This document shows positions 1-11,211 of a DNA stretch of 64,000 bases, piece after piece (the stretch's first letter is position 1; the number at the start of each line of letters is the position of its first letter). This stretch comes from Acytostelium subglobosum LB1 (Eukaryota; Evosea; Eumycetozoa; Acytosteliales; Acytosteliaceae), in contig NW_012236522.1 in the NCBI RefSeq assembly GCF_000787575.1, positions 930,001-994,000 on the forward strand, given 5' to 3'. Under the pieces are notes generated by a model, which was not told the DNA's origin, did no database searches, and was given only the letters and a program-made list of their open reading frames with translations. The position numbers were made by a program, and so were the translations under genes.

Positions 1-224
1 CTCGCGTCCTACTCTCTTGGTCAATCAAACAAACAGATACAATCAAACAGTTATATATAACAACGATAAGATAGACAACAGACGAATAGAAAGATAAGGA
101 TATAACTTTGATAGTGAGGAATATATATAGGAGAGGGAATAGCGTCGCAACAACGTAGTATTCGTCCTAGTAGTAGTAGTCGTTAGTAGTAGTATTAGTA
201 GTAGTAATAGTAGTAGTATCAAAG
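1..224. other. 5' flank of the SR-rich gene
   Basis: AT-rich leader with a run of TAGTAG triplets (about 165-220) directly before the ATG at 225. No gene is seen here; it probably holds the promoter and 5' UTR. Confidence 0.4.
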
Positions 225-2044
225 ATGCTCTCAACAAGAAACTCTGTTGTAGTGACCAATGATGTACAAAGAAAGCTAGCCAACAGGTATGCCCACCCCA
301 TTCATTCGAACAATCAATCAATCAATCAATTGTGTCTAATCCTCCTCATCTATCTACTACTAAACAATCAATCAGTACTCTACCTTCAATGGTTGAGTCG
401 GGAGAGATTGATACTAGTCTACTGTTGAAGCATTCAACGTCCTCCTCCTCGTATACCAATAAGAACTCCAGCACAGCCGGCTCCTCCTCGTCGTTTAGAA
501 AGCGATCGAGAAGTCGAAGCCGTAGCAGGAGTCGTGAGGGACGAGGCGCGCTCAGGAGCTCGGTGGGCGGCTCAAGCAGCACAACCACCAGGCGACCATA
601 CTATGCCGGCAGAAGCAGGAGCAGAAGTAGAAGCAGAAGCTACAGTCGCAGCAGGAGTCGAAGTGGCCACTGGAGTAGGAGTAGGAGTAGAAGCCCCTCT
701 CCACTTCTTCGAGGAGGCCGTTATAATAATAATAATAATAATGTTGGTACGAATAGTAGGGCCACCAAGGGTGGCAACAACAACATCAACAACAATCAAT
801 ACAGTAGATATAACAACAACAACAACAACAACAACTCGCGCAGCGGAAGGGATCGCCGAAGAAGCCCAAGCAGAAGCCGCAGCCGAAGCGGAAGCGTCAG
901 ACGCGCCGGCAATGGCTACTACTCGAGACGCATGAGAAGTGGCTCGAGCAGCACAAGCCGAAGCAGAAGCAGGTCTCTTGTGAGGAGCATGAGTATCAGC
1001 CGAAGCCGAAGCAGATCTCCAAGGAGGTCGTCACGTGCCACCTCCTCCTACTACAACAGCAGGAGCAGTCGTAGTCGCAGTCGCAGCTACAGTCCACGCA
1101 AGAGGTCGAGACCAACCATCTCGTCGTCCACATCGTCAAAGACGTCAACTCAATCACCTGCAATCACCTCAAGTAACACTCTTGTCGATGCTATCGAGAA
1201 GAAAGCATCACAAGTTCAATCATCATCATCATCATCCATTCAACAGCAACCCCAACAACAACAACAACCAGTTGGCAGACATCACACAACACCAACGTCT
1301 GACAACAGCACACCTGAGAATGTCTCACCCAACGAGCCATCCTCTCCATCATCCTCCAATCAACGCCTTTCAATCTACAACAACAATCACACCAACACCG
1401 TACTACCTCACATCATCAACAGTTTACAATCAATCAATAACAACAACAACAATAACAACAGCAATAGTAACAAACAACAACCATCACAGCACCAACAACA
1501 TCATACATCAACATCTACATCAAGTTCACTTTCACCGGCCTCAACAACATCAGCATCGGCATCAGCATCAGCATCGATCAACAACGCCAAAGACATCACT
1601 GCCAGCGTCGCACCGGTGCCAATCAATGTAAAACAAACGCCATCACCACCAATGTCCTCGCCCCTCTATTCTCCGCCATTGGACAGGCGCGAAGAAGTCA
1701 CATTCCTTGACAAGATCAGAATGGAGGCTACAACATCATCAACATGTAATTCATCAACATCAACATCAACATCAACATCGACATCTTCATCATCTGCCAA
1801 TGGCCATGCCACGGCTTCAAACAATACCACTACCAAGCATCCAAGGTATACGATTCTGCACACAGACCCAATCGACACTAGAGGCATGAACAAGTTCAAG
1901 GCTCTACTGTGTGGCGATGGTTGGATCCTAAAGAATCACGAGTCCAAGATGCCAGCGCTGCACTGGGAATACCAGGATCAGCCGCCTCCCACCGACCCCC
2001 GACCCAACCGTGACTACATCAACGTTCGATACATATTCGACTGA
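225..2044 (+). CDS. SR-rich low-complexity protein
   Basis: Two exons are inferred, 225-286 and 376-2044, joined in phase 2 at a GTATGC donor and an ATCAG acceptor; this gives 576 residues. The start at 225 is chosen because the downstream frame opens only with GTG at 332, while the spliced frame has a good ATG. Residues about 45-280 are RS/SR dipeptide-rich with Arg-Ser-Arg-Ser strings broken by Asn runs, as in SR splicing factors. The middle is Ser/Thr/Gln/Asn low complexity. The last 65 residues are complex and look like a small folded domain (ILHTDPIDTRG, then WILKNHESK, ending in NVRYIFD) that I do not recognise. No RRM is visible, so a role in splicing or nuclear speckles is inference from the RS region only. 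Confidence 0.7.
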
Positions 2045-3337
2045 TTGCACTGCATATATGCATGCACATTCAACGAACGACATATTGATCGACACTTGTC
2101 CTATCCTACCCTATCCTGTCCTGTCCTGTTTCGTTCAGTCCAGCCAGCCCATGTCCTCTGCTGTCGTTGGTCCAAGGAAGGAGTACAACCAGACGTACTG
2201 ACTCTTTTATTAGAGATCATACCAATGAGAGATAATATATATACTACTTTGATCAATAAAGGAATACATAATTAATCAAACAATGACATTCACGAATCGG
2301 CAAGTCATTCAACAGTATCAAGTCTTGGTCAATTTGGCGACATTGTGGACGAACAAACACAAGTGTGTAGTGTTGGTGACAACATCGTCTATTGGTATCT
2401 TTGCAGTATTGGATACTTCTACTCACAAGGCACACCATTTCGAGTTCGTAATAATCATTGATACCGAGCATGCTTGACAACAACAACAGAAGACTCCGAA
2501 CCCAAGGATGGTCCAAGCAAGCACACCTTTCTTTGGAAAAGATCAGGCAGTGACTGGCACACGCACACTTGGTAGGCAACACTCTCTCGCACACATGTTT
2601 GCCTGCCTTTCTTTGCCTTGTTTCTCTAATTTATGTATCCCAGCAAGCCCAAGCTTATTGTGTGGACCAACACCCGGCATCCTTCTCGTTTGTGAATGAA
2701 TGAATGAATGAGTGGAGGGGAGAGGTCATCTCAAAGCCATCTCCCTCGCAGTATTAATTAAATTCTGTTGATGTGGACCTCTCTCCCTCCCTTCATCCAA
2801 TCTATCTATTCTATCTAACAACCAAACGAGCCTTCACACCATCCCGGCTCTCTCTAACCTAACTCATCATCACACGTTCCCATAACCACCACCACATCTA
2901 TCCTTCAATCCACATCAATCCCAAGAGGTGCACTGTCTCCCTTCACATTTGATCAGGTGCCTCCCTCCCAAGCACTCGCATTTACACGACCAACCAACCT
3001 AGGTTCAATCACATATACCATCCTTTGGTATAACATACAGATACAGATAATAGGTACACATAATCAATCATATTCACACTCAACACACCCATCACATCAC
3101 ATACACACCACACTCAATCATATCTGTGATATCATCACTCGACCATTACCAATCAATCGACAAAGTGTGTGGGCCTTTACCAAAAGAAGGCACATAACAG
3201 TTCATGTAATTGGATTACCGTCAACACTGTATGTGTGTCCTCATTGATCGATCAACCAACATCACAAGTAAGTCGATCCACTAACAATCAATCAATCAAT
3301 CAATCAATTAGTTGGCTCATCATCTAAATATTATAAA
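2045..3337. other. intergenic, 1.3 kb
   Basis: No credible gene. It holds pyrimidine-rich and CA-rich tracts, a (GAAT)n run near 2693-2712 and a (CAAT)n run at about 3286-3308 just before the next gene. The small ORFs here have no coding character. Confidence 0.5.
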
Positions 3338-6300
3338 ATGACCATTCATCATCAACAGCAACAACAGATGAGAGGAGGAATGGCTTTGGAGAAGTCCAGA
3401 GTCATGCTCTATGTTAAGATACCAGAGTTGAGTTCAACCAAAAAGATACTGTTCGATCAGGTCGAGTCTATCATTGATGCCATCAATCTCATCAATGAGA
3501 AACTGCCACCCAACAGTCTGGAAAGGCCACACGAGTTCAACATCTACATTCCATCCAAAGGTAGATGGTGTGTTACCGACACTCCATTCACCAAGTATCA
3601 ATTCAAAGACAATGTATGTGCATCATTTAATCACTTTTTCACTCACTCAATCACACTATGGAATCATTCCACAACAATCATCACTTAATCACATGTCCAT
3701 GTCCTATCACTCAATCATACTCTGGAACAGCTCCAGGAGCCACTCAATCATTTGTCCATTCCATGTCTTCAATCACACTCCGGAACCATTCCAATCAATC
3801 AATCACTCACTCACTTATTCCAATCAATCAAATGTAGCAAGAGATTGAGTATAAAAGAGACACCAGAAGTGGCGTCTCTCATCTTCTAAGTTCAGTTGGA
3901 CAAAGGTTTAAACAAAGTAGAACCGTCCAAATATACATGCCAGAGATCATACCTTTGGGCATGAGTCATAGCCATAGCAATAGCCATATCATCATCGCGG
4001 CTATACAAGATGCCGCGATTACCGAATCACTGCCGACCGCAAATAATAGCGTGTCCGCAGGCCAAACCATATCACCTTCCACTCCGACCACACCATCGCC
4101 ACTGCGCAACTCGTCGGACAACAACACATTTGCCTACCCCTACCCACCCTCGTCAGGCACACCCAGCTCTCTGCCGCGCTCGTCCAATGCCATTAACATA
4201 TCGATGGGTGCTCGCTCGGGCTCGGCCCACAAGGATGTTCCACGTCTCAACTTGACGCCACTGTCTGGCTCGTACGGCGGCAGCAGCCAGGCTACAATGT
4301 CGTCGTCGCCAGGACGCTCTGGTCATCTTGGCACATTCGATCCAAAGAAGTTTTTCAACTTGTTTGGCATCAGTGCTCCACGCTCAACATCGTCTTCGTC
4401 TCCGCGCAAGACATCGCCAACGTCCACTCACACATCGACCACGCCTCGCAACATTGGCACGGTATGTCGAAGCACCGCCGACAGGATCAGCGTGGACAGC
4501 ATCGACTTTGACGATCAAACCACCGTCAAGGATGTCCTTCACAAGATCTACCAGCGATGGTATGGCCACTTGGATCGCGAGTTGTTGGACGACTATAATC
4601 TGCTTCTCTGTGGCCCCGGCGGGGACGTCTGGCTGTCCGAGCGCTCTCGCACCCTCGCCGACTACTCAGTGCACCACATGTCCGAACTGCGCTTCGCCCG
4701 CCAGCACCAGCGCCTCAAGGTCACGTTCTTGAACCGCGAGGTGTTGCTGGCGTTCAGTCCCACCGACACCATCGCACAGATCACACAGCAGTTCAAAGCC
4801 AACTACCTGCCCAACTTGATACGCACACACCGTCCGAGTGCGTCGTCGGGCACGCTCAGCAAGCTGTTGCGCCAATATCAGCAGCCCGCCACACTTGAGC
4901 AGCTGGTCAACGAGCAGGCCACACTCAGTGCCATGTTTGCCCAGTCGCATCCCCATCTGACGCGCCAGCAACGCTCGTTCTCAGACTCGCCCACACAGGC
5001 ACCGCTCTCATTCTCGCGACACAGCAACCCGCTCAACTCGACCGAGCACGCCATCGACACTATCAAGCGCAAGAACACGCTGGTCTCGACGGCCAACCCG
5101 TTGGAATCGCTGACCGTCGCGCCCGACAGCCTGGCGTCGGAGCTGGCCGAGTTCCGCGATTTCCGTCTGCACCTATGTATAAAGCACCCCAACCCCAACA
5201 TCCAGTCGCGATACGATCTGCTGCTAGAGGACGATCGCACACTCGAATCCTTCCACTTTTGGAACAACGTCAAGTTGCACTTCAAGCAGCACAACGCCAG
5301 CAGCATGCACACCAACCCACTGCGCTACGTTGCGCCCCACCAACCATGCCAACAGCCCTTCTACCTCACAGTCGAGTCTCCAGGTGACCAACTTAGCGCC
5401 TCCTACATGATGGAGGTTGAGGCCACAAGTCGAGTATCCGACGTCCTCTCCAGTTACTCCAAGCTTCTAATATCCAACCCAAACATCAAGTTAAGTATGT
5501 ATCGCGCGGGCATCGAGGTGGAACCAATACGACCCATAAACTAACTCTTCCATCACAATCAATCAATCAATCAATCGAATAACAGATGACTGTTTGGACG
5601 AGTATGGCTTGTATATCGACACGACTGAGGAGGGCAAGGAGGGCATTGAGTATGGACAGTCAGTGCTGTTGGACTCGAATAGGACATTGGCGAGCTACCC
5701 CATCGAGCAGTTGGATAAGTTGTTGTTCAAGAGGACGAACAACTGTCTTGGTATCGACCCTTCCACAATAATGGATTACAAACTGGACGCCAGTTGCAGC
5801 CTCAAAGTGCCATCAGAACTGGTGCAGCTCAAACAGAAACTTAGACACCTCAATGGTTTCAAAGAGGAGGGTGTCTTCAAGATGGCAGCGTCCGAAGCAT
5901 CCATGCAGGCAGTGTCCAACGCGCTGTCTTGCAATGAGTTGTTGTCCACTATTATTGATGTGCACCCTTCATCATCGTCGTCATCATCTAGTATCAAGGG
6001 ATTTGGACAAGGTGAGGACATCGATGTACATGCCGTGGCCAACTACATCAAGCGATGGTACCTTCGTCTGCCCACACGAGTGCTGGCTGGCGTCGACGAG
6101 GAGCAACTTCGCGAGGCCGCCACCAATGAGGATGCGGCCGTGCAGATGATGAAGTCTCTACAAGAGCCCTACTCCACACTCCTCCAATGGCTGTCCAACC
6201 TTCTGTCCGAGGTGTCGTATTGCGCCGCAACCAACAGGATGAATGCCAAGAGTCTGGCAGTGGCGATGTCACACATCCTTCTCCCCTCCTCAAATTCGAC

Positions 6301-6590
6301 CAGCTACCATCAAGATGGAGCCAACGAATCTTCTTCATCACTTGCAGGTGGCATGGCAAATGATTCAGACGTCCATGGACACGGACATGGACATGGACAT
6401 CATCAACAACAGATACAACAACAGTATGCCAATGTGATACTCCAACATCTCATCACACATTCACTCAAAGAGCAAGGATACATAGCACATTCAGGATCAT
6501 CCTTCTCCATCTCCTTCATGACCAGTAGTCACAGTTCAGTATCACCCACGACCTCATCACTCATTTCTGGATCGCCATCAATCAATGATC

Positions 6591-6601
<11 letters not shown>
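3338..6601 (+). CDS. RhoGAP-domain protein with talin-head-like modules
   Basis: Three exons fit: 3338-3613, 3838-5494 and 5586-6601 (GTATGT-type donors, TAG/CAG acceptors), 982 residues. Residues about 15-125 resemble the F0/F1 ubiquitin-like lobes of a talin head (FNIYIPSKGRWCVTD, EIEYKRDTR). Similar segments recur at about 305-390 (YNLLLCGPGGDVWLSERSRT), 525-580 and 600-705 (DEYGLYID, then LLDSNRTLASYPI). A RhoGAP domain follows at about 712-885: EEGVFKMA, VANYIKRWYLRLPTRVL, NRMNAKSLAVAMSHILL. RhoGAPs speed GTP hydrolysis by Rho/Rac proteins at the cell cortex. Here the usual arginine finger (GxFR) reads GVFK, and the conserved Asn of the last helix is Ser, so it may bind rather than switch off GTPases. 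Exon 2 ends in the middle of the fourth talin-like unit, which supports the exon join. Confidence 0.8.
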
Positions 6602-6626
<25 letters not shown>

Positions 6627-6629
6627 CCA
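6602..6629. repeat. (GATT)n tetranucleotide tract
   Basis: The 3' end of the RhoGAP-like gene runs straight into a perfect GATT repeat. The same repeat family in both orientations (CAAT/ATTG) fills introns and flanks throughout the window. Confidence 0.85.
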
Positions 6630-6734
6630 GTTATCCAGGCAGCCAGACATTCCATTTTTTCCCTCCTCCCATCCTCTTCTCTCATCTCTACAACATGAGC
6701 AATAACATGCTTCTGATTCTTTGTACACACCAGT

Positions 6735-7050
6735 GATGAGTGATATGGTAATGAGAACTATTATATCTGTTTCATTTCTTTGATGAATAATAATAATTCT
6801 TTTTTGTATTTTCTTTTTTTTTTTGTCGATTTGGCCTCCGATCATTTCTTCCATTAGCAATGGACTCTCACATTTAATTGCCAGAACCTGGGCAAAAACA
6901 ATAGATCGTGGCTTTTCACTCCTGTTAACATATTCTAAGGTCAACAATAACTCTTCAAGTTCTCTTTCAAAATATGCCCAGGAGATAATAGAGCTTCAAA
7001 GAATTCTAGAAGAACGTTACACGAAGAATTTGATTTGTTTCAATTTCTAA
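6735..7050 (+). pseudogene. F-BAR (FCH) domain relic
   Basis: An ATG at 6735 (MSDM) with a GTAATG donor, and an acceptor TTAG before 6880, would lead into WTLTFNCQNL. The adjacent frame continues WAKTIDRGFSLLL, SLSKYAQEIIELQRILEERY up to 7050. The pattern aromatic-x-x-GF, a basic/hydrophobic helix, then YAxEL-L-x-EERYxKNL is that of the N-terminal FCH part of F-BAR proteins. The two segments are in different frames, offset by one base near 6903, and the rest of the domain is absent, so I read it as a decayed host gene fragment. Dictyostelids have F-BAR/RhoGAP proteins, but this piece lies downstream of, not within, the RhoGAP-like gene. The family call rests on pattern only. Confidence 0.35.
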
Positions 7051-7134
7051 TCTCTCATCAGAAAAGTTTCCTTCAAGCCAAGCCTGTGGCTACGGTATTT
7101 TACAAACCGGAGTACAAATTGCAAACAAGGAATA

Positions 7135-7806
7135 ATGGACAACTCCCTCAACATCCCCTCTATTGAGTCACAGTTCGAGTTCGAACATTTGGAAACTGTA
7201 GAGAAAGCTGCGGCCAATGGTCATATCGCTCTCATTGAACACTTCATTCGGACCAGGCCACAGTATGTCATAGAGACTGCCGGATATCATGCAGCAAGAG
7301 CCGGACAGATGAAGGTGCTCAAGTACCTGCACGCCTTGAACCAAGTTGGCACGACCATGCTCTTCGATGAGTACACGATGGGTCATGCAGCATCCAACGG
7401 TCAGTTGGAGGCCGTTCTCTTCCTGCATCACTGTCGCACTGAAGGCTGCACCAAGGGTGCAATGGATATGGCGGCAGCAAACGGCCACCTGGCAGTGGTG
7501 GAGTTCCTTCACGCGAATCGCACCGAGGGATGCTCAGCCGACGCCATGGCCTTTGCCGCGCGAGACGGTCGCGTGGACATTATCAAGTTCCTCTACAAAA
7601 ACCGCACCGAAGGCTGCGTACTTCGGTCATTGGCCTTCTGGAGCGAGGGCTCCGGTCAGGCTCAGGCTGCGATGGTCTTTCTCTATGAACTACAATGCCG
7701 AGAACAATGCCCACTATGTCATAACAGCAAAGACATGTTGCTCTACCGCGGCTTCGTCGAAGAGGTGCACGATCTAGAGCTCAGGCAAGAGAAATCCGAT
7801 TATTAA
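7135..7806 (+). CDS. ankyrin-type repeat protein
   Basis: A single exon of 223 residues starting at ATG 7135. It carries about five degenerate ankyrin-type units, the clearest being MDMAAANGHLAVVEFLHANR and FAARDGRVDIIKFLYKNR, each followed by TEGC. The TEGC-linked form with A-A-xNGHLxxVxFLH is common in large dictyostelid families of short ankyrin proteins. A Cys-rich tail (CREQCPLCHN) ends the protein. Ankyrin units bind other proteins; no partner can be inferred. It lies only about 70 bp upstream of the terminus of fossil copy A, so its 3' flank belongs partly to that element. Confidence 0.8.
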   Translation: MDNSLNIPSIESQFEFEHLETVEKAAANGHIALIEHFIRTRPQYVIETAGYHAARAGQMKVLKYLHALNQVGTTMLFDEYTMGHAASNGQLEAVLFLHHCRTEGCTKGAMDMAAANGHLAVVEFLHANRTEGCSADAMAFAARDGRVDIIKFLYKNRTEGCVLRSLAFWSEGSGQAQAAMVFLYELQCREQCPLCHNSKDMLLYRGFVEEVHDLELRQEKSDY

Positions 7807-7872
7807 TATTAGCTATCCAGCCAACCTTCTATCAAATATAAGTCCCAATGGCTGCCAGGAAGCCAACCCTCT

Positions 7873-8360
7873 GTGTGTGGATGACTCAATTGGCCGCTGG
7901 CTTCGCTGGCATTCCGGAGCTGGCGCTCCTTCATTTTTCAGTCCCCCTTATAGTTTTATATACTTTAAGTTTATTAAAAAAGGTATCTGTATCAATAATG
8001 TAGAATTGTAGTAGAAATAGAGACTTTAAGTTCAAAATATTAGAAATACTTTTATCCAAATTAAAGAAGGTCGTTTTCCTAATTCTACTACAATTCTACT
8101 TTCAGTATCTGTCACCGCCATAGCAGTAAGCACGTTGGAAAAAGAGTATCTGTCTAATCAATGAAGAATTGTAGTAGAAATAGAGTTTAGAAGTTCAAAA
8201 TAATAGAATTTAATTAATCCTAATTAACGAGGGTCATTTTTGTAATTCTACTATTATTCTACTTTCGATACCTGTTAGCACTGTAGCAGTTTGCACGCCC
8301 AAGAGAGTTACCAGGAGAGTTGTTTCAGCACGCCCGAGAGAGTTACCAGGAGTGTACTCA
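7873..8360 (+). repeat. terminal region of copy A with hairpin-forming tandem units
   Basis: 7873-7970 shares GTGTGTGGAT, GCCGCTGGCTTCGC, CGGAGCTGGCGCTCC and TTATAGTTTTATATACTT with copy B. Two units of about 150 bp follow (about 7978-8290), each with inverted arms; in the first, arms 8000-8014 and 8085-8099 are perfect 15-mers. Two direct copies of CACGCCC(A/G)AGAGAGTTACCAGG follow at about 8295-8355. This looks like an element terminus with structured subterminal repeats. Confidence 0.65.
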
Positions 8361-8387
8361 GCACGTTGGTCAGCACGTACTTCTGAT

Positions 8388-8443
8388 TGTTCACACTCGT
8401 TTGTTCACCACGAGTTCACCAAACGTTGACCCATTGTTCACCA
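8388..8443 (+). repeat. TTCACC repeat cluster, copy A
   Basis: Four copies of TGTTCAC(C) or GTTCACCA occur in 56 bp just inside the terminal region. The same motif clusters inside the helicase-side end of copy B and before a gene of copy B, so it is a property of the element family. Confidence 0.6.
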
Positions 8444-8711
8444 CTCTCCGCCCAAATCAATCACAATCACCTTTAAAGGCAATGATTTCCGGTCACTCTT
8501 CAATGATCCTTTTATGGTTGGTGTATTCATCAGCTATGTCTATTGGAGCCATCAGATAGCATCATTTGCATATTGTACTCATTCCCTCTCAGTAGAATGT
8601 GCTTTAGTTTCATAGTGAATATCATCAACAGCATTCTCTGGAACCTGTTTGGTTTTAGACTCATTTGCACGGAGGAGCGTATGTGTGAACAATTATAAAA
8701 CAACAGGTACA

Positions 8712-9140
8712 ATGACTGACATTGATGATCAACAAGACTCTCTTCACATCTATGTACACTTCGCTGGAAGTGTCCTTGACAATCCTTCAAGAGCATTGGT
8801 CCTCAACTTCTTTGACCACTACGAAGAGATGACCATCAATCAGTTCCATCACCATGGAGAGGACTTGACACCAACCAACCCGGCTGCCCTCGTTCTCCAA
8901 GGAGCTCAAGAAGGTGCTACCAACGCTCGACACTTTCACTACTCCTCAGCCGAGGTCTGCAACCTTGTTGTGCGCTACCTCAAGAGGCACCGTAAGTCTA
9001 ACAGTAACAAACTGCTCACAGGTATGATACTAACATTCCTTCAAGAGTTTGCACCAGGTGTTCAGCTCAATCATGACGATGTTCTGTTCCAATACAGGTC
9101 GAGGCACCAGACTCAATTCGACCCAGTCACATTCATTTGA
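8712..9140 (+). CDS. unassigned ORF of copy A, next to the terminus
   Basis: 142 residues from ATG 8712; I do not recognise the family. The N-terminus is acidic (TDIDDQQDS), followed by alternating hydrophobic and charged segments (LHIYVHFAGSVLDN; VCNLVVRYLKRH), which suggests a small globular protein. It is the outermost gene on the polymerase side. Copy B has no counterpart, because it ends before this position. Confidence 0.5.
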   Translation: MTDIDDQQDSLHIYVHFAGSVLDNPSRALVLNFFDHYEEMTINQFHHHGEDLTPTNPAALVLQGAQEGATNARHFHYSSAEVCNLVVRYLKRHRKSNSNKLLTGMILTFLQEFAPGVQLNHDDVLFQYRSRHQTQFDPVTFI

Positions 9141-9254
9141 ACAACTCCCATTGTTCAGATCGTCTTGTACATAGGAATAATAAATGCAAGGCACCTGCTC
9201 CAGGAGGGCCTATAAGACTAGAAACATCATAAATATATCTCTAACAGATATAAC

Positions 9255-9437
9255 ATGTCATTATTCAAAGAGTACTATTGGGACGAGAACTCAGAGTTCA
9301 GAGAGCGTCACAAAGCATACATCAAACAAAAGGTAAGATGCGAATGCGGCTTCGAAGTTGGTCGCACCAATCTCAATCGACACAAGCAAGGCTACATCCA
9401 CAAGCAGTTGATGGCCAACAAATAGGTTCAAAGTGAT
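9255..9437 (+). CDS. small CxC..HxxxxxxH zinc-finger protein, copy A
   Basis: About 60 residues from ATG 9255, with RCECGFEVGRTNLNRHKQGY: a Cys pair and spaced His residues that could bind one zinc. The same gene lies in the same place relative to the polymerase in copy B (62564-62734). Conservation in both copies argues that it is a real element gene, possibly a DNA-binding accessory of replication (inference). Confidence 0.6.
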
Positions 9438-9468
9438 ATAAATTAACATCTCAGTGTTAATATATAGA

Positions 9469-11189
9469 ATGAGCAGATCAACAAGAGACATTGGCGACAG
9501 ACTCAAGAAGACGGGCGTGACAGAGATCAAGATGACCGGCAACTACAGCAGAGCAGACATCGAACGAATCGCGCAGCGAGACAGCAACACGCACCCATCC
9601 CAGAGCCTGACACATTTAAATCGTTCTACATCTACGTACATGAAGCAAAATGCAAGGCAGGAGGCTGCGACGGCGAATGGAACAACTGCCTCTATCACTG
9701 CCTCCACGATGCCTACCCAGACCAGGTGACTGAGCACTAGGGCAAGCCATCACAGCTCAAGAAGGACCTAAAGCTCGATGTCGATCAGAAGGTCTCGATC
9801 AAGCGGATCCCAGAACTCGAGGACAGACTCAACATCAGAATCAACGTCAAAGGTGATCACTGCTACGCCTCCACTTCGAGGGCAACCAGAGAGGTCAACC
9901 TAATACTAACAAATGGTCATTACAAGCTCGACAAGGAGGGCACCTATGCAGGCAAGGGCATCAGATACACGCGATACAACGAGAGGGACGTTTACATCAA
10001 GCCAATCGTCTTCAAGTATCTCAAGGGCGAACAGGTCCAGCTCTACGACTATGGCGAGCACACGACAATCAGCCTGGAGCAGTTCATCAACAAGAAAAGG
10101 CGCAAGTACCAAGACAAGTGCGAGTACATCCGTATCCTCTCAGGCATGACCCTGGAGGAGACATTGGACTCGTTCAAGGCTGACGCCGACATGCTCAAGG
10201 AACACACTAACGGCGTCATCGACATGTACACAACAGGGCAGAACATCAACAAGGCAGCGATCAAGCTGTTCCTTTCGTACAACAAGACGGTCAAGCCAGA
10301 GCCCATCGGTCAGATGGAGGGAGAGTGGATCAAGAAGTCAGCTTATGGCCCATTGATGATGGCAATTCAACATGTAGGAGCTCTCTACAAGTATGACGTC
10401 GCTAGGATGTATGCATCCATCTTGAGGAGTGGCGGCTTCATGATACCAATCAAGTGTGGCGATTTCCAACATCTGACCGACGAGGAGCTCAGCGCCATGA
10501 AATCAATCCCGTTTGGTATCTATCGTGCCACCATTGTTGGCACTCATGGCGCCTTCAAGCACAACAAGAGCAACTACTACACTCACTACGACCTCATCTT
10601 TGCCAAGGAGCTAGGACTGACATTCAACCTGAAGACCGGCAAGAAGGCCAATGCGCTCATCTACGACAGCAGCTGCAGGAAGTTTTGCTCCGACCTGTTT
10701 GGCAAGTACATCGATCAGGTTCTCGGCTGGATAGATGCGTGTGAGCCCAAATCTAGATTAGAAGAGCTCTGCAAGTGTCTCTACCAACGTCTATGGGGCG
10801 CTCTCTCCAAGCGCAACAAGACCAAGCAGTGCGCAAACATGGAGTGCGATGCAGAGGTGATAGAAACCAGCGATGGACAGAGAACGATCAAGCACGTCGA
10901 AATCCCATTCCCTCGCATCATGCCATTCATCATCTCCCGTGGTCGCAAGATGATCGGAACGATAATAAAGGACGACATTGACTGCATCAAGCGCGTGCAC
11001 ACCGATGGATTCGTCTCGACAAAGCCTTGGACAGAGAAGACAGGCAAGAAGTCACTTGATTATCCCAAGTTGGGCAAGGAGTGTGGCGACCTACGATACG
11101 AGGGCTACTGCCCGAACGCCTACGTCAAGAACATGACCAAGCCTGTTGGATCGTTCGCCATTGGAGTATGGCAATCAGAAGGCTGTTAA
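9469..11189 (+). pseudogene. DNA polymerase B remnant, copy A
   Basis: Region of a protein-primed family B DNA polymerase of the Polinton type. Recognisable pieces include a core with LYKYDVARMYASIL (the DxxxxYPS-like motif A environment), the helix region around LFLSYNKTVKP and the motif C equivalent RVHTDGFVST. In intact elements this enzyme copies the element's DNA. The region is broken in several places. Its match to copy B (60580-62520, minus strand) is close across most of its length. Confidence 0.75.
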
Positions 11190-11211
11190 TATAATCTCTA
11201 CTTCCATCAAT

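Noticed and set aside
534-935. Ala/Glu/Gly/Thr-rich ORF
   Set aside because: Shadow frame of the Arg-Ser and Asn repeats of the SR-rich gene.
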